From Brachybacterium sp042666875 (GTDB taxonomy: Bacteria > Actinomycetota > Actinomycetes > Actinomycetales > Dermabacteraceae): a stretch of DNA of 64,000 bases. The notes beneath the pieces were generated by a model. It searched no databases. It was not told the origin of the DNA and worked only from the letters and a program-made list of their open reading frames with translations. Positions within the stretch are counted from its first letter, which is position 1, and every line of letters begins with the position of its first letter. The position numbers and the translations under genes were made by a program. The DNA lies in the NCBI RefSeq assembly GCF_042666875.1, contig NZ_JBHTCX010000002.1:248001-312000 (forward strand), read 5' to 3'. Shown in pieces: positions 1 to 8,557 of the stretch.

Positions 1-675
1 ATCGTCGGCGACGCGACGGCGCTGTGGGTCTATCGGCGAGAGCCCGATGTGCGCACTCTGGTGCGGCTGATCCCCAGCGTCCTGGTCGGCGTCGTGGCCG
101 GCACGATCTTCTTCGCCACGGTCGGTGGGGAGGCCGTGCGGGGCACGATCGGCATGATCCTGCTGGCATTGGTGGCGGTGACCGTCTGGCGTCGCCGCGT
201 CGCTCAGCTCGAGAAGGCGGCCGACGGAGCGAGCGCGGGCACCTCGAGTGCCGACACCTCGAGCGCCCTGCCTGCCACCCGGGCCGCCGCCGCACAGCAG
301 GCTCCGCGTTCGAGTGCACGCACCGCGCTGAGCCGCGCCGGGTACGGGCTGCTCGGCGGATTCACCACGATGGTCGCCAACGCCGGGGGACCGGTGATGT
401 CGATGTACTTCTACGCCATGCGCATGCCGGTGCTGACCTTCCTGGGCACCGCGGCCTGGTTCTTCGCCATCGTCAACGTGCTCAAGCTGCCCTTCTCCGC
501 CGGGCTCGGCCTGATCACGCGGGAGACCCTGGTGACGGACGCGCTCCTCATCCCACTGGTCCTGCTGGGCGCACTGGGCGGCGCGAAACTGGCCCGGCGC
601 ATTCCCCAGGGCGTGTTCGAGAACGCCGTCCTGGTGCTCACGGTCGCCTCGGCGATCGGACTGCTGCTCGTGTGA
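1..675 (+). CDS. TauE/SafE (DUF81) family membrane exporter, 3' part only
   Basis: The frame is open from the first base, so the gene starts upstream of the window; 224 codons are visible. The protein is a chain of hydrophobic segments (for example near GMILLALVAVTVW, GYGLLGGFTTMVANAGGPV and LLIPLVLLGALGGAKLARRI) with the glycine-rich membrane loops of TauE/SafE proteins, which move sulfite, sulfonates or other small anions across the cytoplasmic membrane. A hydrophilic Ala/Ser-rich stretch around the middle (bases 210-310) separates the two halves. Substrate cannot be read from the sequence. It is convergent with the WYL regulator that follows. Confidence 0.8.
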   Translation: MVGDATALWVYRREPDVRTLVRLIPSVLVGVVAGTIFFATVGGEAVRGTIGMILLALVAVTVWRRRVAQLEKAADGASAGTSSADTSSALPATRAAAAQQAPRSSARTALSRAGYGLLGGFTTMVANAGGPVMSMYFYAMRMPVLTFLGTAAWFFAIVNVLKLPFSAGLGLITRETLVTDALLIPLVLLGALGGAKLARRIPQGVFENAVLVLTVASAIGLLLV

Positions 676-709
676 TGCGCGGGGCAGCCGCGCGAGCGGC
701 CCGGCGTGC

Positions 710-1672
710 TCAGGATGAGGCAGCGCGGGCGCTCGCAGCCCAGTGGCCCATCTCCTGCAGCGCGGTGAGCATCTCCGGGGGCTCGATCACCTCCACCGGC
801 GCCCCCAGCTGCGCCAGGCGCGCGACGAGCCACCGCAGGTCGTCGGCCCCCGCCCGCAGGATGCAGGCGTTCTCCCCGTCCGGGGTGATGGTCGCGGTGC
901 GAGCGGGGACCCGCGGGGCGATCTCCTCGTAGGGGCGCAGCAGCCGGACCGTCACCCAGGTCTCGTACCCGCCGACGGTGATGGACTCACGGACGGTGCG
1001 CTCGATGTCCGGCGTCGGCCGTGGGGTGATCGGGAAGGTGCTGGGGTGGACATCGTGCATCCGGTCCAGCCGGAAGGTGCGCCAGTCCTCGCGATCGAGG
1101 TCCCAGGCGAACAGGTACCAGTGGGCGTCCACGGTCAGCACGCGATGCGGTTCGATGCGTCGTTCGGCGCGCTGACCGTCGGCGCGTTCGTAGTCCACCC
1201 GCACGCGCGTGCCGTCGCGGACCGCCGTGGCCAGGGTCAGCAGCACCTCCGACCGGGCGCCCGGGACAGGCCGGGCGACAACCCCCATCGCATCGGCGAT
1301 CGCCGAGACCCCGGTGCGGACCTCCGGCGGCAGGATCCGATCCAGCGCGGCCAGGGCACGCAGCGCCTCGGCGTCCAGTCCCTCGATGCCGGAGGTCGCC
1401 GCCAGGCGCAGCCCGACGGCCACAGCCACCGCCTCGTGCGCCCCCAGCAGCAGCGGCGGCAGCTCCCGGCCCGCGCCGAGCTGATACCCGCCGCCATGCC
1501 CGGCCGACGTCAGCACCGGGTAGCCCATCTCCCGCAGGCGATCGACGTCACGGCGCACCGTGCGCACCGTGACCTCGAGCCGCTCGGCGAGCTCGGGTCC
1601 GGTCCACACGGTGCGGGACTGCAGCAGTGCCAGCAGCTGCAGGGCTCTCCTCGTCACGTCGCTCATGGGCAC
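710..1672 (-). CDS. YafY-type HTH/WYL-domain transcriptional regulator
   Basis: A 320-residue regulator. The N-terminus carries a DeoR/HTH_11-like winged helix (residues about 5-60, with TVRTVRRDVDRLREMGYPV), and the C-terminal half holds a WYL domain (AHWYLFAWDLDREDWRTFRLDRM region, shown here in part as HWYLFAWD), thought to sense a ligand. Known YafY proteins repress a divergent gene and themselves. Here it is divergent from a DinB-fold gene with a GGACAG-AAT-CTGTCC palindrome between them, the usual YafY operator form. The start could be the first ATG or the one two codons later. Ligand unknown. Confidence 0.88.
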   Translation of the reverse strand: MPMSDVTRRALQLLALLQSRTVWTGPELAERLEVTVRTVRRDVDRLREMGYPVLTSAGHGGGYQLGAGRELPPLLLGAHEAVAVAVGLRLAATSGIEGLDAEALRALAALDRILPPEVRTGVSAIADAMGVVARPVPGARSEVLLTLATAVRDGTRVRVDYERADGQRAERRIEPHRVLTVDAHWYLFAWDLDREDWRTFRLDRMHDVHPSTFPITPRPTPDIERTVRESITVGGYETWVTVRLLRPYEEIAPRVPARTATITPDGENACILRAGADDLRWLVARLAQLGAPVEVIEPPEMLTALQEMGHWAASARAASS

Positions 1673-1689
1673 AGTCTGCCTCTCTTCGA

Positions 1690-1704
1690 GGACAGAATCT
1701 GTCC
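1690..1704. promoter_or_regulatory. Palindromic operator for the WYL regulator
   Basis: A perfect inverted repeat GGACAG-AAT-CTGTCC sits in the 101-bp divergent intergenic region, 17 bp from the regulator's start. This matches the form of operators known for YafY/WYL regulators, so autoregulation and control of the DinB-fold gene are likely (inference). Confidence 0.65.
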
Positions 1705-1773
1705 GCGCAGCCCCGCAGAGTGGATCCCGACCGCATCGACCAGCGGGCCGACGAGCAGCAAGGGGAGAGCACG

Positions 1774-2376
1774 ATGCCGTTCCTGACCCGAGACATCACC
1801 ACCGAGCGCGAGGGCCTCGCCGTCTTCGCGCAGCAGCAGATCCGACAGGTCGCGACCACCCTCCAGGGACTGGACCGCGACCAGCTCACCGCGCATCCCA
1901 CCGCCTCCGAGCTGAGCCTCGCGGTTCTCGCCCGCCACGTCCTCGAGGTCGCCGGCGCCTTCGTGGCTCAGGTCCAGGACGCCACGGCCCGCTCGCACTC
2001 GGCGCAGGCAACCTCCGATGGCTCGCCGCCCACCGCGAGGTCCGAACACTCCGAGGCGCTCAGCGGGGGAGGGATGAGCGAGGCGCGCGGCGAGGACACA
2101 GCGGACTCACTGCGCGAGGCGCTGGAGACGGTGGCGGCGCGACTGGCGGTCTCTCTCGAGGACGCCGACCTCGACGCCCCCGTCGCGGTCCCCGAGGCAC
2201 CGTGGCTCAGTGGAACGGAGCAGTGGACCGTGCGCTGGATCGCTCTGCACAGCATCGAGGAGTTCGCCCGCCACGCCGGCCACGCCGACATCATCCGGGA
2301 GAGCATCGACGCCAAGATCGCCTACGAGCTCAACGCCCTGGCCGACGGGCAGCCGTGGCCGCCCCCGGGGTGGTGA
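1774..2376 (+). CDS. DinB/mycothiol-dependent maleylpyruvate isomerase-fold protein
   Basis: A 200-residue protein of the DinB/DUF664/MDMPI four-helix-bundle superfamily. Candidate metal-binding histidines lie in LARHVLEVAGAF, the ALHSIEEFARHAGHAD segment and its neighbours, the usual HxxxE/HxxxH arrangement. In actinobacteria this fold serves mycothiol- or bacillithiol-dependent transferases and isomerases; the exact reaction cannot be told. The start chosen is the ATG preceded by an AAGGGGAG ribosome-binding site; a longer reading back to 1627 overlaps the divergent regulator and looks unreal. The middle (residues about 70-105) is a low-complexity polar insertion. Probably controlled by the adjacent WYL regulator. 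Confidence 0.75.
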   Translation: MPFLTRDITTEREGLAVFAQQQIRQVATTLQGLDRDQLTAHPTASELSLAVLARHVLEVAGAFVAQVQDATARSHSAQATSDGSPPTARSEHSEALSGGGMSEARGEDTADSLREALETVAARLAVSLEDADLDAPVAVPEAPWLSGTEQWTVRWIALHSIEEFARHAGHADIIRESIDAKIAYELNALADGQPWPPPGW

Positions 2377-2551
2377 CCACCGGACCCGATGAGGCGCCGG
2401 CCCGGCTGACTGCGCGCCGTGAATTCGGCCAGAGTTCGAGCCCACGCAGCGCCATCACGCAGTGCCCGCCCACGAAGTGCCCCTCCACGCCGTGCCCGCT
2501 CACGAAGTGCCCACTCACTCAGCCCGCATCCACATCAAGGAGATGACCACC

Positions 2552-3193
2552 ATGGCCCCCACCACCGATCCCCACGAGACCATAGGTTCCCGCGAGACCA
2601 CCGAGCAGCCGGCCGGCATCGGCGGCGACCTCGCCACCGTGCTGTTCGACCAGATCGACCACCACGTGCGCGAGTACGTGCGGCCCCGCCTGGAGGGTTT
2701 GACCGACGAGGAGTACTTCTTCGATCCCACGCCCGACGGCAGCGCCTGGAGCGTCCATCCCCGCACTCCCCCGGGGCAGACGCCGCCGGCGGCCCTCCAG
2801 GGTGGCGCCGGCGACATGGTCATCGACTTCGAGTTCCCCGAACCGGACCCGGCACCGATGACCACCATCGCCTGGCGGTTCGGGCACATCATCGTCGGCA
2901 TCCTGGCCGCGCGCAGTGCGTCCCACCTGGGCGGGCCCGCGGCGGACTACATGAGCTGGACGTACGCGGCCACGGCCCACGACGCCCTCGCCCAGTTCGA
3001 CGCGGAGTACGAGCGGTGGCTGACCGGCGTCCGCGCTTGGGGCGAGGCGGACCTGCAGGTCGCCGCAGGAGAGGCCGAGGGCCCGTGGGCCGCGTACTCC
3101 CGTGCCACGCTCGTCGCCCACATCAACCGCGAGCTCATCCACCACCTGGCCGAGATCGCCCTGCTGCGTGACCTGTGGGCGCACCGGGGGTGA
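2552..3193 (+). CDS. DinB-superfamily protein
   Basis: A 213-residue protein of the DinB_2 superfamily: a four-helix bundle with expected histidine ligands in DQIDHHVREYV, WRFGHIIVGI and the C-terminal INRELIHHLAEIALLRDLW, which is the family hallmark. The start was placed at the second ATG because AAGGAG lies 9 bases upstream of it; the first ATG would overlap this ribosome-binding site. Just upstream, bases 2456-2520 contain a short repeated pattern (variants of AAGTGCCC and CCCACGAAGTGCCC). Function probably thiol-dependent detoxification or metal-dependent transfer, not provable here. It lies 175 bases after a second DinB-fold gene. Confidence 0.75.
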   Translation: MAPTTDPHETIGSRETTEQPAGIGGDLATVLFDQIDHHVREYVRPRLEGLTDEEYFFDPTPDGSAWSVHPRTPPGQTPPAALQGGAGDMVIDFEFPEPDPAPMTTIAWRFGHIIVGILAARSASHLGGPAADYMSWTYAATAHDALAQFDAEYERWLTGVRAWGEADLQVAAGEAEGPWAAYSRATLVAHINRELIHHLAEIALLRDLWAHRG

Positions 3194-3199
3194 GCCCGG

Positions 3200-4462
3200 T
3201 CAGCGCACTGGCCGCGGACGGCGCGGCCAGCGCGCCACGAGCAGATGCAGGGGGAGGGTCACCGCCAGCACCGCCGCCGCGAGCAACGGCAGGCGGCTCG
3301 GATCGAGGCCGCCGGCAAGGGCCAGTCCACCGGCTCCGCCCCCGAGGGCGTTGCCGAGCGAGATGGCGCTGGCGTTCAGCGCCATGACCACGGAGGCGGA
3401 TGCCGGTGCCATCGCGGCCAGCCGCGCCTGCTGCGGGACGGCGTGGCCCCCGTTGCCGATGCCGGCGAGGACGAACCACACGACGCTGAGCACGGCCACG
3501 GCCGCCGGCGCCGCCAGGGCGAGGGAGAGCGCTCCGAACAGCGCATTGACCAGCAGGCCCGCCAGGATCAGCGTGAGCACGCGCACCGGGGAGAAACGGT
3601 CCGCGAGCCGCCCCGTCACGGCATTGCCGCTCATGCTCGCCACCCCGTAGGCGCACATCAGCACGATCATCATCCACGGCGCCGAGTGCGTGGGCCCGAG
3701 GATCAGCACCGCATAGGTGAAGCAGATGTAGCTCGCGCACAGCACACCGGTCGAGACCAGCAGCCCCGCCACCAGCCGGGGCTGCGCGAGGGGCCGCAGC
3801 CGCGCACGCAGACTCGAGGAGGGATACCGCAGGTGGGGCAGGCGGAGAGCGATCCCCACCAGCGCCGCCGCCCCCACCGCGGAGACCAGGATCAGGGGCA
3901 GGCGCCAGCTGCTCTGACCGAGGATCAGGCCGACGGGGACCCCCAGCGCCGTGGCCGTCATCCACCCACCCAGCACGAACGACAGCGCCCGCCCGCGATG
4001 CCGCTCCGGCACCAGATGCACGACGTAGCCGGTCACCGCCGCGCCCAGCAGGCACCCGCCCAGCGCCGCGACGACCCGGCCGCTGAGAGCCATCGCGTAG
4101 GTCGGGGCGATCGCCGTGAGGAGGTTGCCGGCGATGAACGTGGCCAGCGCTGCCAGGATCGTGCGGCGCTGCTCCCAGCCGCTGGTGAGGGCACCGAGGA
4201 TCGGCCCGGCGACCGCTGAGGTGAGGGCGAAGACCGCCACCAGCTGCCCGGCCAGCGCAGCGGTGACGTCGAGGTCGGCGGCGATGTCCGGCAGCAGCCC
4301 GGCCAGCACATAGCCGTCGATACCGGTGGTGAAGGTGGCCACCGCGAGCCAGATCAGCGTGCGGTACGGGACGCGGCTGGGCGCGGTGGCCTGGGCGTCG
4401 ACAGTGCCGGAGGTGTTCACAGGACCGTGGGGTTCCTTCGCTCGGACGGGCCGCACGGCCAC
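3200..4462 (-). CDS. MFS transporter, DHA1 type (12 membrane segments)
   Basis: A 420-residue major facilitator superfamily protein of drug:H+ antiporter-1 / AraJ-like type. Hydrophobic segments run regularly from TLIWLAVATFTTGIDGYVLAGLLPDIA to the C-terminus; the loop 2-3 signature is degenerate (GALTSGWEQRRT), and loop 8-9 reads GRLADRFSPVRVL. Such proteins export sugars, drugs or small metabolites. The start is uncertain: the listed GTG gives the longest form, while a GTG at 4420 with GAAGGA upstream is an alternative. It follows the ROK regulator on the same strand after 40 bases, so the two may be co-transcribed. Confidence 0.82.
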   Translation of the reverse strand: MAVRPVRAKEPHGPVNTSGTVDAQATAPSRVPYRTLIWLAVATFTTGIDGYVLAGLLPDIAADLDVTAALAGQLVAVFALTSAVAGPILGALTSGWEQRRTILAALATFIAGNLLTAIAPTYAMALSGRVVAALGGCLLGAAVTGYVVHLVPERHRGRALSFVLGGWMTATALGVPVGLILGQSSWRLPLILVSAVGAAALVGIALRLPHLRYPSSSLRARLRPLAQPRLVAGLLVSTGVLCASYICFTYAVLILGPTHSAPWMMIVLMCAYGVASMSGNAVTGRLADRFSPVRVLTLILAGLLVNALFGALSLALAAPAAVAVLSVVWFVLAGIGNGGHAVPQQARLAAMAPASASVVMALNASAISLGNALGGGAGGLALAGGLDPSRLPLLAAAVLAVTLPLHLLVARWPRRPRPVR

Positions 4463-4502
4463 GCAACGGTGCCTGCGAGCTTACCCCGGGGCACGCCGGC
4501 TC

Positions 4503-5633
4503 TCAGCGCTGCTGGCCGCCGGGCTCCATGAAAGTCTGCAGGGCGAGCACGGCGGCGCCGACCGCCCCGGGATGCGGCTGGACCTGGGAGACCGCCACGT
4601 CCAACGGGATCCCGGTCGCGTGCGAGCGTTCCGCGAGGTAGCGGCCAGCGGTCGCGTGCAGCAGTCCCGGTGCGGCCTGGATACCGGCGCCCGAGAAGAC
4701 CACCGCCCGGATGCCGACCGCGCTGGTGATGGTCCAGGTCGCTCGGGCCAGTGCGGTGAAGGCATCGTCGAGGACGCTCAGTGCTCGGGGATCCCCGCGC
4801 GTGGCGGCCAAGGCGATCCGCACGACGTCACTGGTCAGGGCGGGACCGGCCAGCCCGTCGTCCTCGGCCGCGGCGTCCCGGATGGCCCCGGGAGAGGCAT
4901 AGCGCGTCAGGCAGCCGGCGGCCCCGCACGAGCACGGCGGTCCGTGCGGATCGACGCAGACGTGCTCGAGCGTCGCGCCCGGGGCGCTCTGCAGCGGCTG
5001 GCCGTCCCGCAGGATCGTCAGCCCGAGACGGTCGTCCATGTGCACCGTCGCCGTCATCCCGTGCTCCGGCTGCTCCCCGCTCCAGAAGCTGCCCAGCGCG
5101 GCACAGGTGGACGCGTCGGCGCTGGTGGTGGGGAACGCGAGGTCGCCGGTGACGGCCGCGAGCAGCTCCTCGCCGCGACCGTCGGCCCGCACCGGGGTGG
5201 CGAAGCCGATGCCGGTGGTCGAGTGCGGATCCCGGTCCGGTTCCATCGTCTCCAAGGCGTCGCGCAGCACGGCCGAGACCGCGGCGGGGGAGGCGTCGGG
5301 GGCCAAGGGCAGCACCACGCGGGAGCGGAGTGCCCCGGTCATGTCCACGCCGACCATCGAGAGGCGGTCGGCCTCGATGGTGCAGCCGATGGCGCGCCGT
5401 GCCCGGTTGTTCAGCCGCAGCAGTGAGGCCCGCTTGCCACCGTTGGAGCGGGCCAGGCCGGTCTCGACCAGGAGGCCGGCGGCCATCAGGCGTTTGACGG
5501 CGTAGGTGACGGTGGCGGGGGTGACCCCGAGCTCGCGGGCGATCTCCACCCGGGTGGTCTCCGTGCGGCGGCGGACCATCTCGAGGATCGCGGCATCGGT
5601 CGAGGACGCTCGGCGCTCGCCGGTGGCAGTCAT
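4503..5633 (-). CDS. ROK-family transcriptional regulator
   Basis: A 376-residue ROK protein with an N-terminal winged helix (residues about 15-70; VTPATVTYAVKRLMAAGLL) and a sugar-kinase-like body. The zinc motif is present as CSCGAAGC, but the usual following Glu is Thr (CLTRY), and the glycine-rich phosphate loop is altered (MDDRLGLTIL), so it is a regulator and not a kinase. Such XylR/NagC-type proteins sense a sugar and repress a nearby transport operon. It is divergent from the oligosaccharide ABC operon and beta-mannosidase, making these its likely targets; a manno-oligosaccharide or mannose effector is inferred. Confidence 0.88.
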   Translation of the reverse strand: MTATGERRASSTDAAILEMVRRRTETTRVEIARELGVTPATVTYAVKRLMAAGLLVETGLARSNGGKRASLLRLNNRARRAIGCTIEADRLSMVGVDMTGALRSRVVLPLAPDASPAAVSAVLRDALETMEPDRDPHSTTGIGFATPVRADGRGEELLAAVTGDLAFPTTSADASTCAALGSFWSGEQPEHGMTATVHMDDRLGLTILRDGQPLQSAPGATLEHVCVDPHGPPCSCGAAGCLTRYASPGAIRDAAAEDDGLAGPALTSDVVRIALAATRGDPRALSVLDDAFTALARATWTITSAVGIRAVVFSGAGIQAAPGLLHATAGRYLAERSHATGIPLDVAVSQVQPHPGAVGAAVLALQTFMEPGGQQR

Positions 5634-5787
5634 GGTGCACCCCCTGATGCGGGTCCGTGCCGGGCCCGGGACGTGCCCGGCTCCGCGGTGTCCTCGTGAT
5701 TCTCCGGGATCGTCGTGACCGTTTCGTTGCCTGTGTGAGCCACGACATCCCTTGACGGATGGTCGGCCGCTCCGGAGACTACTCCTA

Positions 5788-5806
5788 CTTCATTAAACAG
5801 ATGAAG
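5788..5806. promoter_or_regulatory. Candidate ROK operator in the divergent mannoside promoter
   Basis: An AT-rich inverted repeat CTTCAT-TAAACAG-ATGAAG stands out in a GC-rich 229-bp region between the ROK gene and the ABC operon, 57 bases before the solute-binding protein start. ROK repressors commonly bind AT-rich inverted repeats of this kind. Assignment is by position and form only. Confidence 0.5.
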
Positions 5807-5862
5807 GAAGTTCCCCAGTGAACGACTCATCACGCGACGATGCGTGACCAAGGAGAGCAACG

Positions 5863-7551
5863 ATGCACCTCAGTCGTCGAGATCTGTACAAGCTTGCCGC
5901 CGTCAGCGGCACCGGCACCGTCGCGCTGGCCTCGTGCGCCCCGACCTCCAATCTCGAAGAGAGCGAGGAAGGGCGCCCGACCATCACGGTCCTCACCGGG
6001 GCCGGGGAGATCAGCCGCAACCTCAACCCCCACTCGCCCTCGGTCATCTCCCTGGTCCAGGGACCGATCTTCGAGCCGCTGTTCTACTACGACCCGCTGA
6101 AGGCCATCGACGTCGAACCCAAGCCGCTGCTGGGGGAGAGCTTCGAGTGGAACGAGGACGGCACGCAGCTGACCGTGGCGATCCGCCAAGGGGTGACCTG
6201 GCACGACGGTGAGGACTTCACCGCCGAGGACGTCGCCTTCACGTTCAACGCCATCCGGGACAACGAGGCGCTGAACCCGGCGGGGACCGCCCCGTCGGCC
6301 GAGGTCGTGGACGAGACGTCGGTGACCATCACCTATGACCGCCCCTCCTTCACCGAGGGTCCCAACGCGCTGGGCCGCACCTGGATCCTCCCCGAGCACC
6401 TCTTCGCCGACGTCGAGGACCTCGCGACCTATCCCAATGAGGAGCCGATCGGCACCGGGGCCTTCCGGCTCAGTGACTTCACCCCCGAGTCCTACCTGCT
6501 CACGGCCAACGACTCCTACTGGGAAGAGGGCGTTCCCGCCATCGGGGGCGTGCGCGCCCTGACCCAGTCCGGGAACCAGGTCGCCACCGACAAGTGGCTC
6601 GCCGGCGAGATCGACTACATGTCCACCGCGATCCCGGACATCGACGCCCACGTCGAGGACAACCCCGACCTCAGCTACACCAACACCCCCACCTCCCAGG
6701 CCGCACTGTTCGCCGCCTGCAACCCCGACCTGGGGTGCGAGGGACCGCAGACCGACGTCGCCGTGCGCCAGGCCCTGTACTACGGCGTGGACCGCGAGCA
6801 GCTGTCCGCGCTGGCGTTCTTCGGCCTCGGCAGCGACATCTCGCCCGCCTTCGCCTTGCCCGAGCGCGACGCCGAGTTCATCGACCCCTCGATCGAGCTC
6901 GCGCCCTGGAACGCCCAGCCCGACGAGGCCCGGCGCGTGCTCGAGGACGCCGGCTACACCGAAGGGTCCGACGGGATCTACGAGAAGGACGGGGTGCGCG
7001 TGTCCATGACCGCCTCCTGCCCCTCGGGCTGGTCCGACTTCGTGACCGCGCTGGACACCCTCGCCCAGCAGTACAAGGAGGTGGGCATCGAGCTCATCCC
7101 GCAGCAGGTCTCGGTCAACGAGTGGAACGACTCCAAGGCCAAGGGCACCTTCCAGCTGGTCATCGACTCCGTCGGCCAGGGACCCGCGCCCGATCCGTAC
7201 TACCCCTATCGCACGCACTTCTCCACCGAGAGCACCGTCCCGGTCGGGGAGAACGGCAACCCGTACCAGAACATCACTCGCTTCTCGGACCAGGCGCTCG
7301 ACGACGCCCTGGAGGCCGCCTCCGGCACCGACGATGTCGAGGAGAAGAAACAGCAGTACTTCACCGTGCAGCAGCGCCTGGTGGAGCAGATGCCCGCGAT
7401 CCCGCTGCTGATCGGCTCGAGCCTGACGGAGTACAACAACTCGCGAGTGACCGGCTGGCCGACCCAGGAGGACCCGTACGTGTACCCGATGGCGTGGTCC
7501 GCCCCGGACAACGCCGAGGTGCTGAAGACGGTCACCCCGGTCCAGGGCTGA
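5863..7551 (+). CDS. ABC transporter solute-binding lipoprotein, family 5 (oligosaccharide/oligopeptide)
   Basis: A 562-residue family 5 (SBP_bac_5) protein. The N-terminus has a twin-arginine-like SRRDLYK stretch and a lipobox LASC (Cys about residue 26), so it is an exported lipoprotein. The family pattern of an early RNLNPHSPS region, then FEPLFYYDP and TWHDGEDFTAEDVAFTFN is clear. Although the family is named for peptides, members next to glycosidases (cellobiose and mannobiose binders of Thermotoga) bind oligosaccharides. Here the operon ends in a beta-mannosidase, so beta-1,4-manno-oligosaccharides are the likely ligand (inference). AAGGAG lies 8 bases before the ATG. Confidence 0.9.
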   Translation: MHLSRRDLYKLAAVSGTGTVALASCAPTSNLEESEEGRPTITVLTGAGEISRNLNPHSPSVISLVQGPIFEPLFYYDPLKAIDVEPKPLLGESFEWNEDGTQLTVAIRQGVTWHDGEDFTAEDVAFTFNAIRDNEALNPAGTAPSAEVVDETSVTITYDRPSFTEGPNALGRTWILPEHLFADVEDLATYPNEEPIGTGAFRLSDFTPESYLLTANDSYWEEGVPAIGGVRALTQSGNQVATDKWLAGEIDYMSTAIPDIDAHVEDNPDLSYTNTPTSQAALFAACNPDLGCEGPQTDVAVRQALYYGVDREQLSALAFFGLGSDISPAFALPERDAEFIDPSIELAPWNAQPDEARRVLEDAGYTEGSDGIYEKDGVRVSMTASCPSGWSDFVTALDTLAQQYKEVGIELIPQQVSVNEWNDSKAKGTFQLVIDSVGQGPAPDPYYPYRTHFSTESTVPVGENGNPYQNITRFSDQALDDALEAASGTDDVEEKKQQYFTVQQRLVEQMPAIPLLIGSSLTEYNNSRVTGWPTQEDPYVYPMAWSAPDNAEVLKTVTPVQG

Positions 7552-7561
7552 GGGCACTTGC

Positions 7562-8548
7562 ATGCATCTGGTGCGCAAACTCGGCTTCTACCTGGTCGCG
7601 CTGTGGGCGGCCGTGACGCTGAACTTCCTCATCCCCCGGATGCTGCCCGGCAGCCCGGTCGACGCCGTCCTGGCCAAGCTCTCCCTGCGCGGTCCCGTCC
7701 AGCCGGAGACCCGCCAGGCCATCGAGGTGATGCTCGGGGCCGACGACAGCGGCAACCTGGTCCAGGAGTACGTCGAATACATCGGGCGGCTGCTGAGCGG
7801 GAACCTCGGGGTCTCGGTGACCTACTTCCCCACCCCCGTGGGGCAGGTGATCGGCCACTCCCTGCCGTGGACGCTGGTGCTGGTGGGACTGGCCACGGCC
7901 ATCACGTTCGTCATCGGCGTCTCGCTCGGCATGATCGCCGGCTGGCGCCGGGGGACGTGGCTGGACTCCCTGATCCCCTCGACCACGGTCATGCAGGCGG
8001 TCCCGTACTTCTGGCTCGCGCTGCTGTTCGTGTACGTGTTCTCGGTGAACCTGGGCTGGTTCCCCGTCTCCGGCGGCTACGACGTCACCCTGGTGCGTCC
8101 GGCCGTCGACTACCCGTTCATCTCCAACGCGATCTACCACGGCTTCCTGCCGGCGCTGACGATCGTGCTGTCCTCGCTCGGCGGCTGGCTGCTGGGGATG
8201 CGCAACATGATGGTCTCCACCCTCAGCGAGGACTACATCCTCACCGCCGAGGCGAAGGGGCTGGCCCCGCGTCGGGTGATGCTGATGTACGCCGCCCGCA
8301 ACGCGGTGCTGCCCAGCGTCTCGGGCTTCGCGATCTCGCTCGGCTTCGTCGTCTCCGGCTCGATCGTGGTGGAGACGGTGTTCTCCTACCCCGGCATCGG
8401 TTACACGATGCTGCAGGCCGTCCACAACAACGACTACGCGCTCATGCAGGGCCTGTTCCTCATCATCACGGTCTCCGTGCTGGCGACGAACCTGGCGGTG
8501 GACCTGCTCTACGGCGTGATCGACCCGCGGACCCGGGTCCGCGGCTGA
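7562..8548 (+). CDS. ABC transporter permease, DppB/OppB type
   Basis: A 328-residue inner-membrane permease with six predicted membrane segments. The first helix, HLVRKLGFYLVALWAAVTLNF, and the RMLPGSPVD sequence are typical of DppB/OppB subunits; the cytoplasmic EAA loop is seen at ILTAEAKGLAPRRV, where the ATPases dock. It starts 10 bases after the binding-protein gene and is the second gene of the importer operon. Substrate follows that of the operon (probably manno-oligosaccharides). Confidence 0.92.
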   Translation: MHLVRKLGFYLVALWAAVTLNFLIPRMLPGSPVDAVLAKLSLRGPVQPETRQAIEVMLGADDSGNLVQEYVEYIGRLLSGNLGVSVTYFPTPVGQVIGHSLPWTLVLVGLATAITFVIGVSLGMIAGWRRGTWLDSLIPSTTVMQAVPYFWLALLFVYVFSVNLGWFPVSGGYDVTLVRPAVDYPFISNAIYHGFLPALTIVLSSLGGWLLGMRNMMVSTLSEDYILTAEAKGLAPRRVMLMYAARNAVLPSVSGFAISLGFVVSGSIVVETVFSYPGIGYTMLQAVHNNDYALMQGLFLIITVSVLATNLAVDLLYGVIDPRTRVRG

Positions 8549-8557
8549 GGAGGCGAC

